Source: Bacteroidales bacterium (GTDB lineage Bacteria; Bacteroidota; Bacteroidia; Bacteroidales; F082). Taken from it: a DNA stretch of 64,000 nucleotides. The position numbers were made by a program, and so were the translations under genes. This document shows, piece by piece, positions 52,093-61,357 of the stretch. The number at the start of each line of letters is the position of its first letter. Position 1 is the stretch's first letter. Under the pieces are notes generated by a model. It worked only from the letters and a program-made list of their open reading frames with translations, ran no database searches and was not told the origin of the DNA. Location of the stretch: positions 27,957 through 91,956 of the forward strand of contig JAFYJV010000029.1 in the NCBI GenBank assembly GCA_017537965.1, in the 5' to 3' direction.

Positions 52093-55000
52093 TTATCTCG
52101 TCACGTTCACTTTCCTGTTGAAGGAGCCATAGCTGGTGTTGATCCTGAACAGGTAGCATCCAACGGCAAGGTGGCTGACGTTGACGGTTGTGGCTTCGGT
52201 GTTGACGTTGTCGATGAACATCAGGCGCTGTCCGAGGAGGTTGAAGACTTCAACGGTGGAGATCTCCGGTCCTGTCACGACGACCTTGTCGCGTGCGGGC
52301 ACGGGATAGATGCTGTAGCGTTCCTCGTCGAAGCACTTGATCTCTACGGTGCCTTCCACGCCTTTCACGGGGCATCCCTCCTTGGTGGACATGGCGATGT
52401 CCTCGACGGTGGCGCCGCCCAGGGTGAGTACCGGGTAGAGTCCGGGATCCTTCTCTCCGTTGAGGTTGAAGACCAGCAGGATGAACCTGTCGCCGTTCCA
52501 GTTGCCCATGGTGCTGAATCCGGGCAGCTCCATGGAGACGGGCTCGTCGCTGAGGGAGAACTGGTAACCGGCGAGCGGGTTCTCGGAGTCGATGTAGAGA
52601 GTTCCGTCGATGACCTCGTAGGCTGCTGTGAGGTAGTCGCAGTCGGCCTTGAGACCGAGGACGGCGGCGTTGATGGCCATGGCGTCGCTGATGTCAATCA
52701 CGCCGTCGCCGTTCATGTCGGCGAGCTCGAAGTCGAAGGCGGGGGTGTTGACGCCGATGATGTTGTTTAAGGTGGCGATCACGTCGAGGATGTTGAGCTC
52801 GCCGTCGAGGTTGACGTCACCCATTTCATGGTGCTGGAACACGCCTGTGAGAGTGATGTCGTCGAAAGGCATGACGAACTGTTTGGTATGGATGTCGATG
52901 TAGGTGGCGTCGTCGGGGTCGTCGGTGAAGAAGAAGAGGGAGACGAGGCGGTAGAAGGGCTCTTCGGATGTCGTCACCGTGACGGTCTCGCTGGCGAAGG
53001 CTGTTTCTGGGACGGCGATGGAACCGCCATCGGCTTGCACGACGGTGATGGAGTGCAGAGGCAGTGTCTCGAAGTTGGCTGTGTAGGAAACGTCTTCAGT
53101 GACGGTGAAGCTGAAGCTCGGTTCGCTGGAGACGGTGGTCCCGTTGAGGGTCCATTCGACGAAACGGTAACCCGAAGCCTTCGTGGCTGAGATTGTGGCG
53201 CTGGTGCCGTGGATGTAGGTGCCTCCACCCGAAACCGTGCCGCCGTCGGCTGGGTTGGCCGCGACGGAGACCGTGTGCTCGTTAAGAGTGAACTGCGCGA
53301 TGAAGGTGCCTGAGCCATTGGCGGTGAAGGAGAAGGAGGCGTCAGAGGAGACGACCTCACCGTCCTTGGTCCATTGGAGGAACCTGTAACCCTCGTTGGG
53401 GGTGGCGACGAGTGTGACCGTCGCTCCATGCTGGTAGGAGCCCCCACCCGAGACGGTGCCGCCTTCGGCTGGGTTGGCCGAGGCGTTGACGGTGTGTTGC
53501 TGCAGGTTGAAGTGCGCTACGTAGTGTGCGTTTTCGGTGACGGTGAAGCTGAAAGAGGGATAGTAAGAGACGGTGTTGCCGTCTTTAGTCCATTTCAGGA
53601 AGATGTATCCCTCGTTGGGGGAGGCGTTGAGAGTACAGGATTCAAAGTGGTCGTAGTCGCCTGTGCCGGAGATGGTTCCGCCTTCGTCGGGATCGGCGTT
53701 GGCGGTGATCACATGTGTGTTGATGGCGAAGTTGGCGACGAGCGTCCTGGGGCCGGTCACGACGAAGGTGAGGGTGTCGGAAGTCCCCACAACGGAGCCG
53801 TCCTCGGTCCAGTTGACGAAGTGGTAGCCTTCGTTTGGCGTGGCGACGAGGGTGCATACGTCGAAGTGGTTGTAGGTTCCCCCCTCGGTGACGGATCCGC
53901 CTTCGGCAGGATTGACGGAAGTCTCGATCGTATAGCTGTTGATGGTGTACGTCACCGTCACGTTCACGTCGTTGTCAGGCATGTTGCCGCTCACTATGGC
54001 CACATCCGGGCTGTAGCCTTCGACGGTCGGCGAGGTCACCGAGTAGGGAGCGCCGTAGGTGAAGCTCTGGCTGAAGGTCGTCGGGGCGGTCACGCCGTCG
54101 GGTGTCACGTAGGTAATCGTCAAGGTGTGGCTGTTGATCAGGTAGGTCACCGTCACGTTCACGTCGTTGTCAGGCATGTTGCCGCTCACTATGGCCACAT
54201 CCGGGCTGTAGCCCTCGATGGTTGGCGAGGTCACTGAGTAGGGAGCGCCGTAGGTGAAGCTCTGGCTGAAGGTCGTCGGAGCGGTCACGCCGTCGGGTGT
54301 CACGTAGGTGATTGTCAAGGTGTGGCTGTTGAGCTGGAAGTGTGCCACGAAGGCGGAGTCCTGTGTCACGACGACCTCAAGGGTGTCGGAGGTGGAGACG
54401 ACGGAGTCGTTGACGGTCCAGTTGAGGAAGAGGTAGGCGGGGTTTTGGGAGGCGACGAGGGTGGCGGTGTTGCCGTGGGCGTAGGTACCCGCACCGGTGA
54501 CGGTGCCGCCCTCATCGGGTTCCGCCAAGGCGGCTATCTCGTATCTGTTCCAGTTAAGGAAGTAGTTGACGGGGGAAGTGGTTTGGTTGTATCCAACGGC
54601 GACCGGGTTGCCATTGAGGGGTTCGTTGACGCTTTGGTGGTACTGGGCGGCGGCGGAGCCGCTGTAGGAGCCGGCATAGACCTGGCCGCTGTAGTAACCC
54701 TGGGCATTGGTGTTGAAGATGTAGGTGTGATAGACACCGAACTCGTCTTGTCCCTCGAAGGTGATGGTGGCGTTGGCGATGCCGTTTTCGCCATCCTCAT
54801 CCAAGACAAAGCCGTTCACGTAGCCCCTGCCGGAGACTTGCACGGTGACGGGGTCGGACGGTCCGGACTCGCCTGGGCCATACACGGCGGTGACATAATA
54901 AAAGTATCCGCTCATGTTGTAGGCCAAGGGGCCGTCGCCGTAGCCCGTGTAGGACGTGCTGTCGATCAGAACCCCGTCACGATAGATGTTGTAGTGTCGG

Positions 55001-58000
55001 AATAGGTCGCTCTCGATGGCAGACCAGTCAAGACTAACCGTCTCGTCATCGAAAATGGTTTGGGAGTTGACGTTGAGGTTCTGCGGGACACCGAGGTTGT
55101 CGTAGGTGGTGTAGAACCTCCAGGCCGGGCTGAACACGCCGTCGGGGCAGCCGTCGTTGCGCTCGCCGACCTGCCAGTAGTAGGTGGTGTTGAGGTTGAG
55201 CGATTCGTTGAAGAGGTACTGGTTGCCGAGGTTCCGTGTCCAGGGTACGAGGGTGTCCAAGTTGTTGGGGTCGGTGCCGAAGCAGAGGCAGTATTGGGTG
55301 GTGTATTCGGCGAGTTCCCAGCTGAGCTCGGTGTTGACCTCGTTGACGGATTGGGCATTGTTGGCGGGTGTGAGCATGGTGGCGGCATCGGGGCAGGGCA
55401 GCGGTTCGGGGTTGATGGCGACGGAGAACTCGTCGCTCGTGGAGGAGGCCACCAAGAAATAGGTGCCGGCCTCGACAAAGAGGCTGTCGATGCTGTCGCT
55501 GACGCCGCTACGCTGTCCGTTGATGGCGTTGTCCGCGTCTGGACCGCCAAGACCTTGGAAGTCTTCCTCGTAGAGGAACACCTTGCCGTTCTCGCCATCG
55601 ACGGTGGCGCTCAGCAGGGCCTCTTGGTCGATGGAGAGCAGATAGACCACGTCGTTGCCGTCGGAGATGTTGGGGTTGGGCAGGACGTAGTTGTCGAAGA
55701 GCGGGATGGAATCGACGGTCAGGGTGTCGTTGTAGGGGAAGTTGTCCACTATCTTGGCCATTTCCCAGACATCGCCTTCGGCAGGTTCATAGACCTCACC
55801 CGTGAGGAAGAAGTGGTCCTCGCCGGTTTCGTTCCCGTACTGGTAGGAGACGGTCAGGAAGCCGCTTAGGCGGGTGGGCTGGTTGCCCCAGTGGATGCCG
55901 AGGGTGACGCTCTCGTTCTCGTTGAGGGTGAGGGGGAGGGAGAGGTCGCCGAGGTCGAGGCTGAGGGAGTCAGCACCGATGCCTTGGAGTTGGAGGTCGG
56001 TGATATTGACCGCCAGAGAATCCGGTGCGGTGAGGGAGAACTGGTAGGGTCGCATCCAGGCACCGGCGGGGCGATATCCCAAGTCGAGGGTGTCGGGTTC
56101 GCAGGATAGGACGGTTGGGCAGCTCTCGAAGAAGTTGCTGAATCCGCCCCAGGAGTTGCCGCTATAGGCCTCCTTGGTTCCGCAGGGAACGATGACGGGA
56201 GTGGAGGGGCTCCATCCCTGAAAAACGTAGTTGTTTCCAAGTGTGGGGGGGGTGAAGGGCTCACTTACAATGGAAGAGAAGCCGGAGCAATTGCTGAAAG
56301 CATAAAGACTGATAAAGGTCACGGAGTTGGGGATGGAGAGGTTGCCGGTGAATCCGGAGCAACCACTAAAAGCGTATGCTCCGATGGAGGTGACGGAGTT
56401 GGGGATGGTGAGGCTGCCGGTGAAGCCGGAGCAATACTGGAACGCAAAAGCTCCAATCGAGGTCACGGAGTTGGGGATGGTAAGGCTTCCCGTGAATCCG
56501 GTGCAGTTGTAGAAAGCATTCCAACCAATTGTGGTTACGGAGTTAGGGATGATGAGACTTGTGAAGCCACTGCAATAGCCAAAAACACTATTATATAAAA
56601 TGGTAATGGAGTTAGGAATGATAAGGCTGCCGGTGAAGCCGGAGCAACCATAGAAAGCCGCCTCTCCGATAAAGGTCACGGAGTTGGGGATGGTGAGACT
56701 GCCGGTGAATCCGGAGCAACCATTGAAAGCCGCCTCTTCGATAAAGGTCACGGAGTTGGGGATGGTGAGGTTTCCATTGAAGCCGGAGCAGTGAGCGAAA
56801 GCATGGTCTCCGATGGAGGTGACGGAATTACCAATCGTGAGGCTGCCGTTGAAACCAGAACAATTTTGGAATGCTCCACTTCCAATGGAGGTCACGGAGT
56901 TGGGGATGGTGAGGCTTCCGTTGAAGCTGGAGCAATTATAGAAAGCCTCCTTTCCGATGGAGGTCACGGAATTACCAATCGTAAGGCTTCCGTTGAAGCC
57001 GGAACATGACAAAAAAGCATAGTCTCCGATGGAGGTCACGGAATTACCAATCGTAAGGCTTCCGTTGAAACCGGAGCAACTGTTAAAAGCATTGTTTCCG
57101 ATGGTGGTCACAAAGTTGGGGATGGTGAGATTGCCTGTGAAGCCGGAGCATTGAGAGAAAGCAGAGTTTCCGATGGCGGTGACGGAGTTGGGGATGGTGA
57201 GATTGCTTGTGAAGCCGGAGCACTTATAGAAAGTATTGTCTCCAATGGAGGTGACGGAATTGGGGATGGTGAGGGTTCCGTTGAAGCCAGAGCAATTAGA
57301 GAAGGCACTGTTTCCGATGGTGGTCACGGAGTTGGGGATGGTGAGGTTGCCAGTGAAGCCGGAGCAATTAGCGAAGGCACTGTTTCCGATAGTGGTCACG
57401 GAGTTGGGGATGTGGAGGCTGCCGTTGAAGCCGGAGCAACTACGGAAAGCGCTATTTCCGATGGAGGTGACGGAGTTGGGGATGTTAAGGCTGCCGGTGA
57501 GATTCTTGCAATAATAGAAAGCATAGTTTCCGATGGAGGTCACATGGTTTCCAATGGAGAGAATGCCGTTGAGATTCTGGCATCTATAGAATGCAGAGTC
57601 TCCGATGGCGGTCACGGTGTAATAGGTGTTAGTACTCACAAAGAGCACGCTGTCGGGAATGGTCAAGGAGCCCGTGGCGGCGGTGCCTTCCACGTGGCCT
57701 GTCACGGTGACGGACACCAAGTCGTTGTTGATGGAATAAGTGAGGTCGCCTTCCGTGAAACAAACCTCGGTGAAGTTTTGGAATCCTCCCCAGGAGTTGG
57801 AGCTGTAGGCCTCCTCTGCGCCGCAGGGGACATAGACGGGAGTGGAAACGTCCCAGTTTTCAAAAGGTTCATCTCCAAGCACGGGGGGCGTGAAGGGCTC
57901 ACTCACAATGGAAGAGAAACCAGAGCAGTTTTTGAAAGTACCTTCTCCGATGGAGATGACGGAGTGGGGGATGGAGAGACTGCCAGTGAGATTATTACAA

Positions 58001-59691
58001 TTGTAGAAAGTAAAATCTTCAATGGAGGTTACGGAGTTGGGGAGGTTGAGGCTGCCATTGAAGCCGGAGCAATTTGCAAATGCAGCGTCTCCGATGGAGG
58101 TTACGGAGTTAGGGATGGTGAGGCTGCCGGTGAAGCCTTCGCAGGAATAAAAAGCACTGTTTCCGATGGCGGTGACGGAGTTGGGGATGTTAAGGTTGCC
58201 GGTGAGATTCTTGCAATTATAGAAAGCGTTGTTTCCGATGGCGGTGACGGAGTTGGGGATGTTGAGGTTGCCGGTGAGATTCTTGCAATTATAGAAAGCG
58301 TTGTTTCCGATGGCGGTGACGGAGTTGGGGATGGTGAGGCTGCCGTTGAAGCCGTAGCAATTAGAGAAAACACTGTTTCCGATGGAGGTTATGGAGTTAG
58401 GGATGGTAAGGCTGCCAGTGAAGCCGGAGCAATACATAAAAGCACCTTCTCCGATGGCGGTGACGGAGTTGGGAATAGTGAGGCTGCCGTTGAAGCCGGA
58501 GCATGTGGAAAAAGCCCTGTTTCCGATGGAGGTCACGGAATTTCCAATCGTAAGGCTGCCGTTGAAGCCGTCGCAGTAAAAGAAAGCACTGTTTCCGATG
58601 GAGGTGACGGAGCTGGGGATGGTGAGGTCGCCCGTGAAGCTGGAGCAAGAAAAGAAAGCGGCATCTCCAATCACGGTCACGGAGTTTCCAATGGTTAGGC
58701 TGCCGTTGAAGCCGTAGCAATAATTGAAAGCAGAGATTCCAATGGAGGTGACTGAGTTGGGGATGGTGAGGCTGCCAGTGAGTTTAGTGCAATTTTTGAA
58801 AGCTTCGTTTCCGATGGCGGTCACGGTGTAATAGGTGTTAGTACTCAAAAAGAGCACGCTGTCGGGAATCGTCAAGGAACCCGTGGCATTTTCGCCGTCC
58901 ACATGGCCTGTCACGGTGACGGACACCAAGTCGTCGTTGATGGAATAATTGAGGTCGCCTTCCGTGAAACATACCTCGGTGAAGTCCTGGAATCCTCCCC
59001 AGGAGATGGAACTGTAAGCCTCCTCTGCGCCGCAAGGGACATAGACGGTGGTGGATTGCTGGCCACTAAAAACATCATTATTTCCGAGTGCGGGAGGGTT
59101 GAAAGCGTATGAGTAAATGGAAGAGATATGGGAGCACTGAGCGAAAGCATGATCTCCAATTGAGGTGACGGAGCTTCCAAGTGTGAGACTACCGGTGAAT
59201 CCGGAGCAAGAAGTGAAAGCAAATTTTCCGACGGAGGTGACGGAGTTGGGGATGGTGAGGCTGCCAGTAAAGCCAGAGCATGATCTGAAAGCATGGTTTT
59301 CAATGGAGGTAAGGGAGTTGGGGAGGGTGAGGCTTCCCGTGAGGCCAGAACAACAATGGAAAGCCACGCTACCAATGGAGGTGAGGGAGTTGGGGAGGCG
59401 GAGGCTGCCGCTGAGATTCTCATGATTAAAGAAAGCACCGACTCCGATGGCGGTCACGGTGTAATAGCTGCCCTCAATGAGAACGCTGTCGGGAATGATC
59501 AAAGAGCCCGTGGCGTCGGTGCCATCCTTGTGGCCTGTAACGGTGACGGACTGCCCGTCGGAGTTGATGGAATACTTGAGGTCGTCCACTTGGAAGGTGG
59601 TTTGGGCATTCGCCATTCCCGCCAAAACCATCAGCAGGAAGAGCAGGGCGGCCCGGAGCGCCCTTTGCGTGAAGGAGTATAAAGAGTTCAT
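52093..59691 (-). CDS. Giant BspA-like leucine-rich repeat surface protein with T9SS tail
   Basis: This 2532-residue exported protein has a signal peptide (RAALLFLLMVLAGMANAQ). Residues about 33-1190 are LRR_5/BspA repeats of 23-24 residues (NSVTSIGNSAF, CSGFNGSLTIP), arranged in three modules that each begin with a (D)L-x-YSIN cap and YYTVTAIG. Then follow a sandwich domain, a large pre-peptidase-like segment, two Fn3-like domains, two nearly identical 65-residue MucBP-like repeats, five or more InlB-B-type repeats (ANPAEGGTVSGGGSYQHG and similar), a dockerin-like segment (GDVNLDGELNILDVIAT, ADMNGDGVIDISDAMAI) and a T9SS tail. It is probably an adhesin. Confidence 0.92.
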   Translation of the reverse strand: MNSLYSFTQRALRAALLFLLMVLAGMANAQTTFQVDDLKYSINSDGQSVTVTGHKDGTDATGSLIIPDSVLIEGSYYTVTAIGVGAFFNHENLSGSLRLPNSLTSIGSVAFHCCSGLTGSLTLPNSLTSIENHAFRSCSGFTGSLTIPNSVTSVGKFAFTSCSGFTGSLTLGSSVTSIGDHAFAQCSHISSIYSYAFNPPALGNNDVFSGQQSTTVYVPCGAEEAYSSISWGGFQDFTEVCFTEGDLNYSINDDLVSVTVTGHVDGENATGSLTIPDSVLFLSTNTYYTVTAIGNEAFKNCTKLTGSLTIPNSVTSIGISAFNYCYGFNGSLTIGNSVTVIGDAAFFSCSSFTGDLTIPSSVTSIGNSAFFYCDGFNGSLTIGNSVTSIGNRAFSTCSGFNGSLTIPNSVTAIGEGAFMYCSGFTGSLTIPNSITSIGNSVFSNCYGFNGSLTIPNSVTAIGNNAFYNCKNLTGNLNIPNSVTAIGNNAFYNCKNLTGNLNIPNSVTAIGNSAFYSCEGFTGSLTIPNSVTSIGDAAFANCSGFNGSLNLPNSVTSIEDFTFYNCNNLTGSLSIPHSVISIGEGTFKNCSGFSSIVSEPFTPPVLGDEPFENWDVSTPVYVPCGAEEAYSSNSWGGFQNFTEVCFTEGDLTYSINNDLVSVTVTGHVEGTAATGSLTIPDSVLFVSTNTYYTVTAIGDSAFYRCQNLNGILSIGNHVTSIGNYAFYYCKNLTGSLNIPNSVTSIGNSAFRSCSGFNGSLHIPNSVTTIGNSAFANCSGFTGNLTIPNSVTTIGNSAFSNCSGFNGTLTIPNSVTSIGDNTFYKCSGFTSNLTIPNSVTAIGNSAFSQCSGFTGNLTIPNFVTTIGNNAFNSCSGFNGSLTIGNSVTSIGDYAFLSCSGFNGSLTIGNSVTSIGKEAFYNCSSFNGSLTIPNSVTSIGSGAFQNCSGFNGSLTIGNSVTSIGDHAFAHCSGFNGNLTIPNSVTFIEEAAFNGCSGFTGSLTIPNSVTFIGEAAFYGCSGFTGSLIIPNSITILYNSVFGYCSGFTSLIIPNSVTTIGWNAFYNCTGFTGSLTIPNSVTSIGAFAFQYCSGFTGSLTIPNSVTSIGAYAFSGCSGFTGNLSIPNSVTFISLYAFSNCSGFSSIVSEPFTPPTLGNNYVFQGWSPSTPVIVPCGTKEAYSGNSWGGFSNFFESCPTVLSCEPDTLDLGYRPAGAWMRPYQFSLTAPDSLAVNITDLQLQGIGADSLSLDLGDLSLPLTLNENESVTLGIHWGNQPTRLSGFLTVSYQYGNETGEDHFFLTGEVYEPAEGDVWEMAKIVDNFPYNDTLTVDSIPLFDNYVLPNPNISDGNDVVYLLSIDQEALLSATVDGENGKVFLYEEDFQGLGGPDADNAINGQRSGVSDSIDSLFVEAGTYFLVASSTSDEFSVAINPEPLPCPDAATMLTPANNAQSVNEVNTELSWELAEYTTQYCLCFGTDPNNLDTLVPWTRNLGNQYLFNESLNLNTTYYWQVGERNDGCPDGVFSPAWRFYTTYDNLGVPQNLNVNSQTIFDDETVSLDWSAIESDLFRHYNIYRDGVLIDSTSYTGYGDGPLAYNMSGYFYYVTAVYGPGESGPSDPVTVQVSGRGYVNGFVLDEDGENGIANATITFEGQDEFGVYHTYIFNTNAQGYYSGQVYAGSYSGSAAAQYHQSVNEPLNGNPVAVGYNQTTSPVNYFLNWNRYEIAALAEPDEGGTVTGAGTYAHGNTATLVASQNPAYLFLNWTVNDSVVSTSDTLEVVVTQDSAFVAHFQLNSHTLTITYVTPDGVTAPTTFSQSFTYGAPYSVTSPTIEGYSPDVAIVSGNMPDNDVNVTVTYLINSHTLTITYVTPDGVTAPTTFSQSFTYGAPYSVTSPTVEGYSPDVAIVSGNMPDNDVNVTVTYTINSYTIETSVNPAEGGSVTEGGTYNHFDVCTLVATPNEGYHFVNWTEDGSVVGTSDTLTFVVTGPRTLVANFAINTHVITANADPDEGGTISGTGDYDHFESCTLNASPNEGYIFLKWTKDGNTVSYYPSFSFTVTENAHYVAHFNLQQHTVNASANPAEGGTVSGGGSYQHGATVTLVATPNEGYRFLQWTKDGEVVSSDASFSFTANGSGTFIAQFTLNEHTVSVAANPADGGTVSGGGTYIHGTSATISATKASGYRFVEWTLNGTTVSSEPSFSFTVTEDVSYTANFETLPLHSITVVQADGGSIAVPETAFASETVTVTTSEEPFYRLVSLFFFTDDPDDATYIDIHTKQFVMPFDDITLTGVFQHHEMGDVNLDGELNILDVIATLNNIIGVNTPAFDFELADMNGDGVIDISDAMAINAAVLGLKADCDYLTAAYEVIDGTLYIDSENPLAGYQFSLSDEPVSMELPGFSTMGNWNGDRFILLVFNLNGEKDPGLYPVLTLGGATVEDIAMSTKEGCPVKGVEGTVEIKCFDEERYSIYPVPARDKVVVTGPEISTVEVFNLLGQRLMFIDNVNTEATTVNVSHLAVGCYLFRINTSYGSFNRKVNVTR
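53941..54330 (-). repeat. Two nearly identical 195-bp units in the BspA-like gene
   Basis: The words GTTGTCAGGCATGTTGCC recur 195 bases apart (53971 and 54166), and the translated 65-residue units differ at only one or two positions. They encode MucBP-like repeats with VTPDGVTAPTTFSQSF. Confidence 0.85.
58161..58304 (-). repeat. Two 72-bp tandem units with about one difference in the LRR region
   Basis: Units at 58161-58232 and 58233-58304 differ by a single A/G change near their middle. Each encodes one 24-residue leucine-rich repeat with NNAFYNCKNLTG. This is the least diverged pair in the repeat array. Confidence 0.9.
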
Positions 59692-59719
59692 AACGTGAGT
59701 TTTTTGATTAAACTTGGGC

Positions 59720-59727
59720 CAAAAATA
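59720..59727 (-). promoter_or_regulatory. Promoter of the BspA-like gene
   Basis: On the minus strand TTTG (59751-59748), a 20-base spacer and TATTTTTG (59727-59720) match both consensus parts, 28 bases before the ATG at 59691. The remainder of 59692-59862 is A+T-rich and shows no gene. Confidence 0.7.
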
Positions 59728-59862
59728 AAAAATTTTTAAATAAAAGGCAAATAATCAAATCTTTTTCAAATTAGTATTATAATATATCATTGATGTTTAT
59801 AGCGTTACTTAAAAAGTGAAATATTTTTATTAAAAATAGTGTAAATATAGAAATATTTATAT

Positions 59863-59870
59863 TAACTTTG
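59863..59870 (+). promoter_or_regulatory. Candidate -7 box of the toxin-antitoxin pair
   Basis: TAACTTTG matches TAnnTTTG, 26 bases before the ATG at 59897. The upstream AAATATAGAAATATTTA region is partly symmetric and could be an operator for autoregulation, which is a guess. Confidence 0.5.
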
Positions 59871-59896
59871 CGGAGGAAATAGTAAAAAAACAAGTC

Positions 59897-60103
59897 ATGA
59901 ATACGGTTAGTATCAAAAAAAGAAATTATCTTCGCAGCATCAATCAAGCAATTCAGATGAATGATTTTAATGCTCCGATGACCAAAGAAGAAGCCTGCCG
60001 TCGTATTGAGGAGGCTGAGCGTGGTATTGCCGAAGGCAGGGTCGTGCCTCATGAAGAAGTGATGAGACAAGCCTATGAATTGCTTAAGAAGTATGGTGGT
60101 TGA
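59897..60103 (+). CDS. Putative antitoxin of a ParE/RelE-type pair
   Basis: This 68-residue protein is followed by a RelE/ParE-family toxin whose ATG (60093) overlaps its 3' end by 11 bases. Its C-terminal half (MTKEEACRRIEEAERGIAEG, then RVVPHEEVMRQAYELLKKYG) resembles antitoxins of Bacteroidota RelE/ParE pairs, in which the conserved helix 'GRxVxHEEV' wraps the toxin. No DNA-binding motif is obvious in the short N-terminus. Function is inferred mainly from the partner. Confidence 0.75.
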   Translation: MNTVSIKKRNYLRSINQAIQMNDFNAPMTKEEACRRIEEAERGIAEGRVVPHEEVMRQAYELLKKYGG

Positions 60104-60410
60104 ATGGTTTGATGAGGCTCAAGAACATTGGATTGAGCAATTGGACTATTGTGCCAAAACTATTGGTGAGTCAATAGCTTCTGAATTAATCAAAAGAGCC
60201 GACGAAAAGATAGACAGAATCTGTAGGTTTCCGGAATCGGGAACCCGTGAGCCTTTACTGAAGGACAAAGAACAAGTCTTTCGATATGTCTTTATCCGGA
60301 AACGAATCAAACTCATTTATCGGTTTGATGAGGAGTTACAGACAGTTTATATTGAAGATGTTTGGAATACCAATATGGATCCGCAACATCTTCTGGAAGG
60401 AATGAAGTAA
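60093..60410 (+). CDS. RelE/ParE-family toxin
   Basis: This 105-residue protein starts at MVVEWFDEAQEHWIEQLDYC (ATG at 60093), which overlaps the antitoxin stop; an earlier ATG at 60075 would add six residues. It has the RelE/ParE fold pattern: two N-terminal helices, RADEKIDRICRFPESGTREP, then RYVFIRKRIKLIYRFDEE and VYIEDVWNTNMDP. RelE-type members cleave mRNA on the ribosome while ParE-type members poison gyrase; the sequence alone does not decide. Confidence 0.88.
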   Translation: MVVEWFDEAQEHWIEQLDYCAKTIGESIASELIKRADEKIDRICRFPESGTREPLLKDKEQVFRYVFIRKRIKLIYRFDEELQTVYIEDVWNTNMDPQHLLEGMK

Positions 60411-60427
60411 TGGGTTTTGTGAATGCA

Positions 60428-60459
60428 AAAAAAAGTGCCTCGGGGGAGGCACTTTTTTT
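60428..60459. terminator. Bidirectional intrinsic terminator between the toxin gene and rpoD
   Basis: Seven As, GTGCCTC, a GGGG loop, GAGGCAC and seven Ts form a symmetric hairpin that can stop transcription from both sides of the convergent genes. Confidence 0.9.
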
Positions 60460-60465
60460 AAGATC

Positions 60466-61329
60466 TTAACCGAGATAGCTTTTAAGGATCTTGCTTCTGC
60501 TCGTGTGTTTCAACCTACGAATAGCCTTTTCCTTAATTTGACGCACACGCTCACGCGTCAAGTCGAACTTCTCACCAATCTCTTCCAAAGTCATCGGGTG
60601 GCTGCCGTTGAGTCCGAAGTAAAGTCGGACGACGTCGGCCTCACGCGGTGTCAGCGTGGAGATGGCTCGGTCAATTTCTTTGCGTAACGACTCATACAGA
60701 AGTTCCGTCTCGGGGGTGGGCGCCTCTTCGCTCTTCAAGACGTCGTACATGGTGTTGTCCTCGTCCTGGATCAGCGGGGCGTCCATCGAGATGTGACGTC
60801 CGGCGTTTTTCATCGACTCTTTAACCTCGGCCTCCGTGATTTCCAGCACCTCGGCAATCTCCTCTGCATTGGGTTCACGCTCAAACTCTTGCTCCAGCTT
60901 TGCATAAGCTTTGTTAATTTTGTTGATGGAACCGATCTTGTTCAGAGGGAGACGGACAATACGCGATTGTTCGGCCAGTGCCTGGAGGATGGACTGACGG
61001 ATCCACCACACGGCATAGGAGATGAATTTGAAACCTCTGGTCTCATCGAAACGTTGTGCGGCTTTTATCAGACCCAAGTTGCCTTCGTTGATTAAGTCGG
61101 GAAGACTGAGGCCTTGGTTCTGATACTGTTTTGATACGGAGACGACGAAGCGCAGGTTGGCCTTAGTGAGCTTCTCCAATGCCACTTTGTCGCCTTGCTT
61201 GATACGTTGTGCCAATTCCACCTCTTCTTCGGCGGAGATCAACTCAACCTTACCAATTTCTTGCAGGTACTTGTCGAGAGACGCAGTCTCACGGTTCGTA
61301 ACCTGCTTCGTAATCTTTAACTGCCTCAT
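60466..61329 (-). CDS. rpoD: Primary RNA polymerase sigma factor
   Basis: This 287-residue sigma-70 protein is short, as in Bacteroidota, because region 1.1 is absent. Region 1.2 ([20 protein letters not shown]), region 2 ([53 protein letters not shown]), region 3 ([20 protein letters not shown]) and region 4 ([37 protein letters not shown]) are present in order. It directs recognition of the TTTG/TAnnTTTG promoters seen across the window. The gene lies 28 bases after pnp on the same strand and may be read from the same transcript. Confidence 0.96.
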   Translation of the reverse strand: MRQLKITKQVTNRETASLDKYLQEIGKVELISAEEEVELAQRIKQGDKVALEKLTKANLRFVVSVSKQYQNQGLSLPDLINEGNLGLIKAAQRFDETRGFKFISYAVWWIRQSILQALAEQSRIVRLPLNKIGSINKINKAYAKLEQEFEREPNAEEIAEVLEITEAEVKESMKNAGRHISMDAPLIQDEDNTMYDVLKSEEAPTPETELLYESLRKEIDRAISTLTPREADVVRLYFGLNGSHPMTLEEIGEKFDLTRERVRQIKEKAIRRLKHTSRSKILKSYLG

Positions 61330-61339
61330 TTATAACGTG

Positions 61340-61351
61340 TTGGTTAACCAA
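61340..61351. repeat. 12-bp palindrome between pnp and rpoD
   Basis: TTGGTTAACCAA is a perfect palindrome in the 28-base gap, followed at 61350-61359 by AATTATAATT, also symmetric and overlapping the pnp stop. It could be an operator, but no regulator is known for it. Confidence 0.6.
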
Positions 61352-61357
61352 TTATAA

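Noticed and set aside
57151-58698. Open frame of 515 codons on the plus strand inside the BspA-like gene
   Set aside because: It mirrors the repeated leucine-rich codons of the real gene on the other strand; its protein is a monotonous repeat of low-likelihood sequence with no promoter.
56300-59450. Regularly spaced repeats suggestive of a CRISPR array
   Set aside because: The units are 69-72 bases without spacers, in frame, and encode leucine-rich repeats; no cas gene is present.
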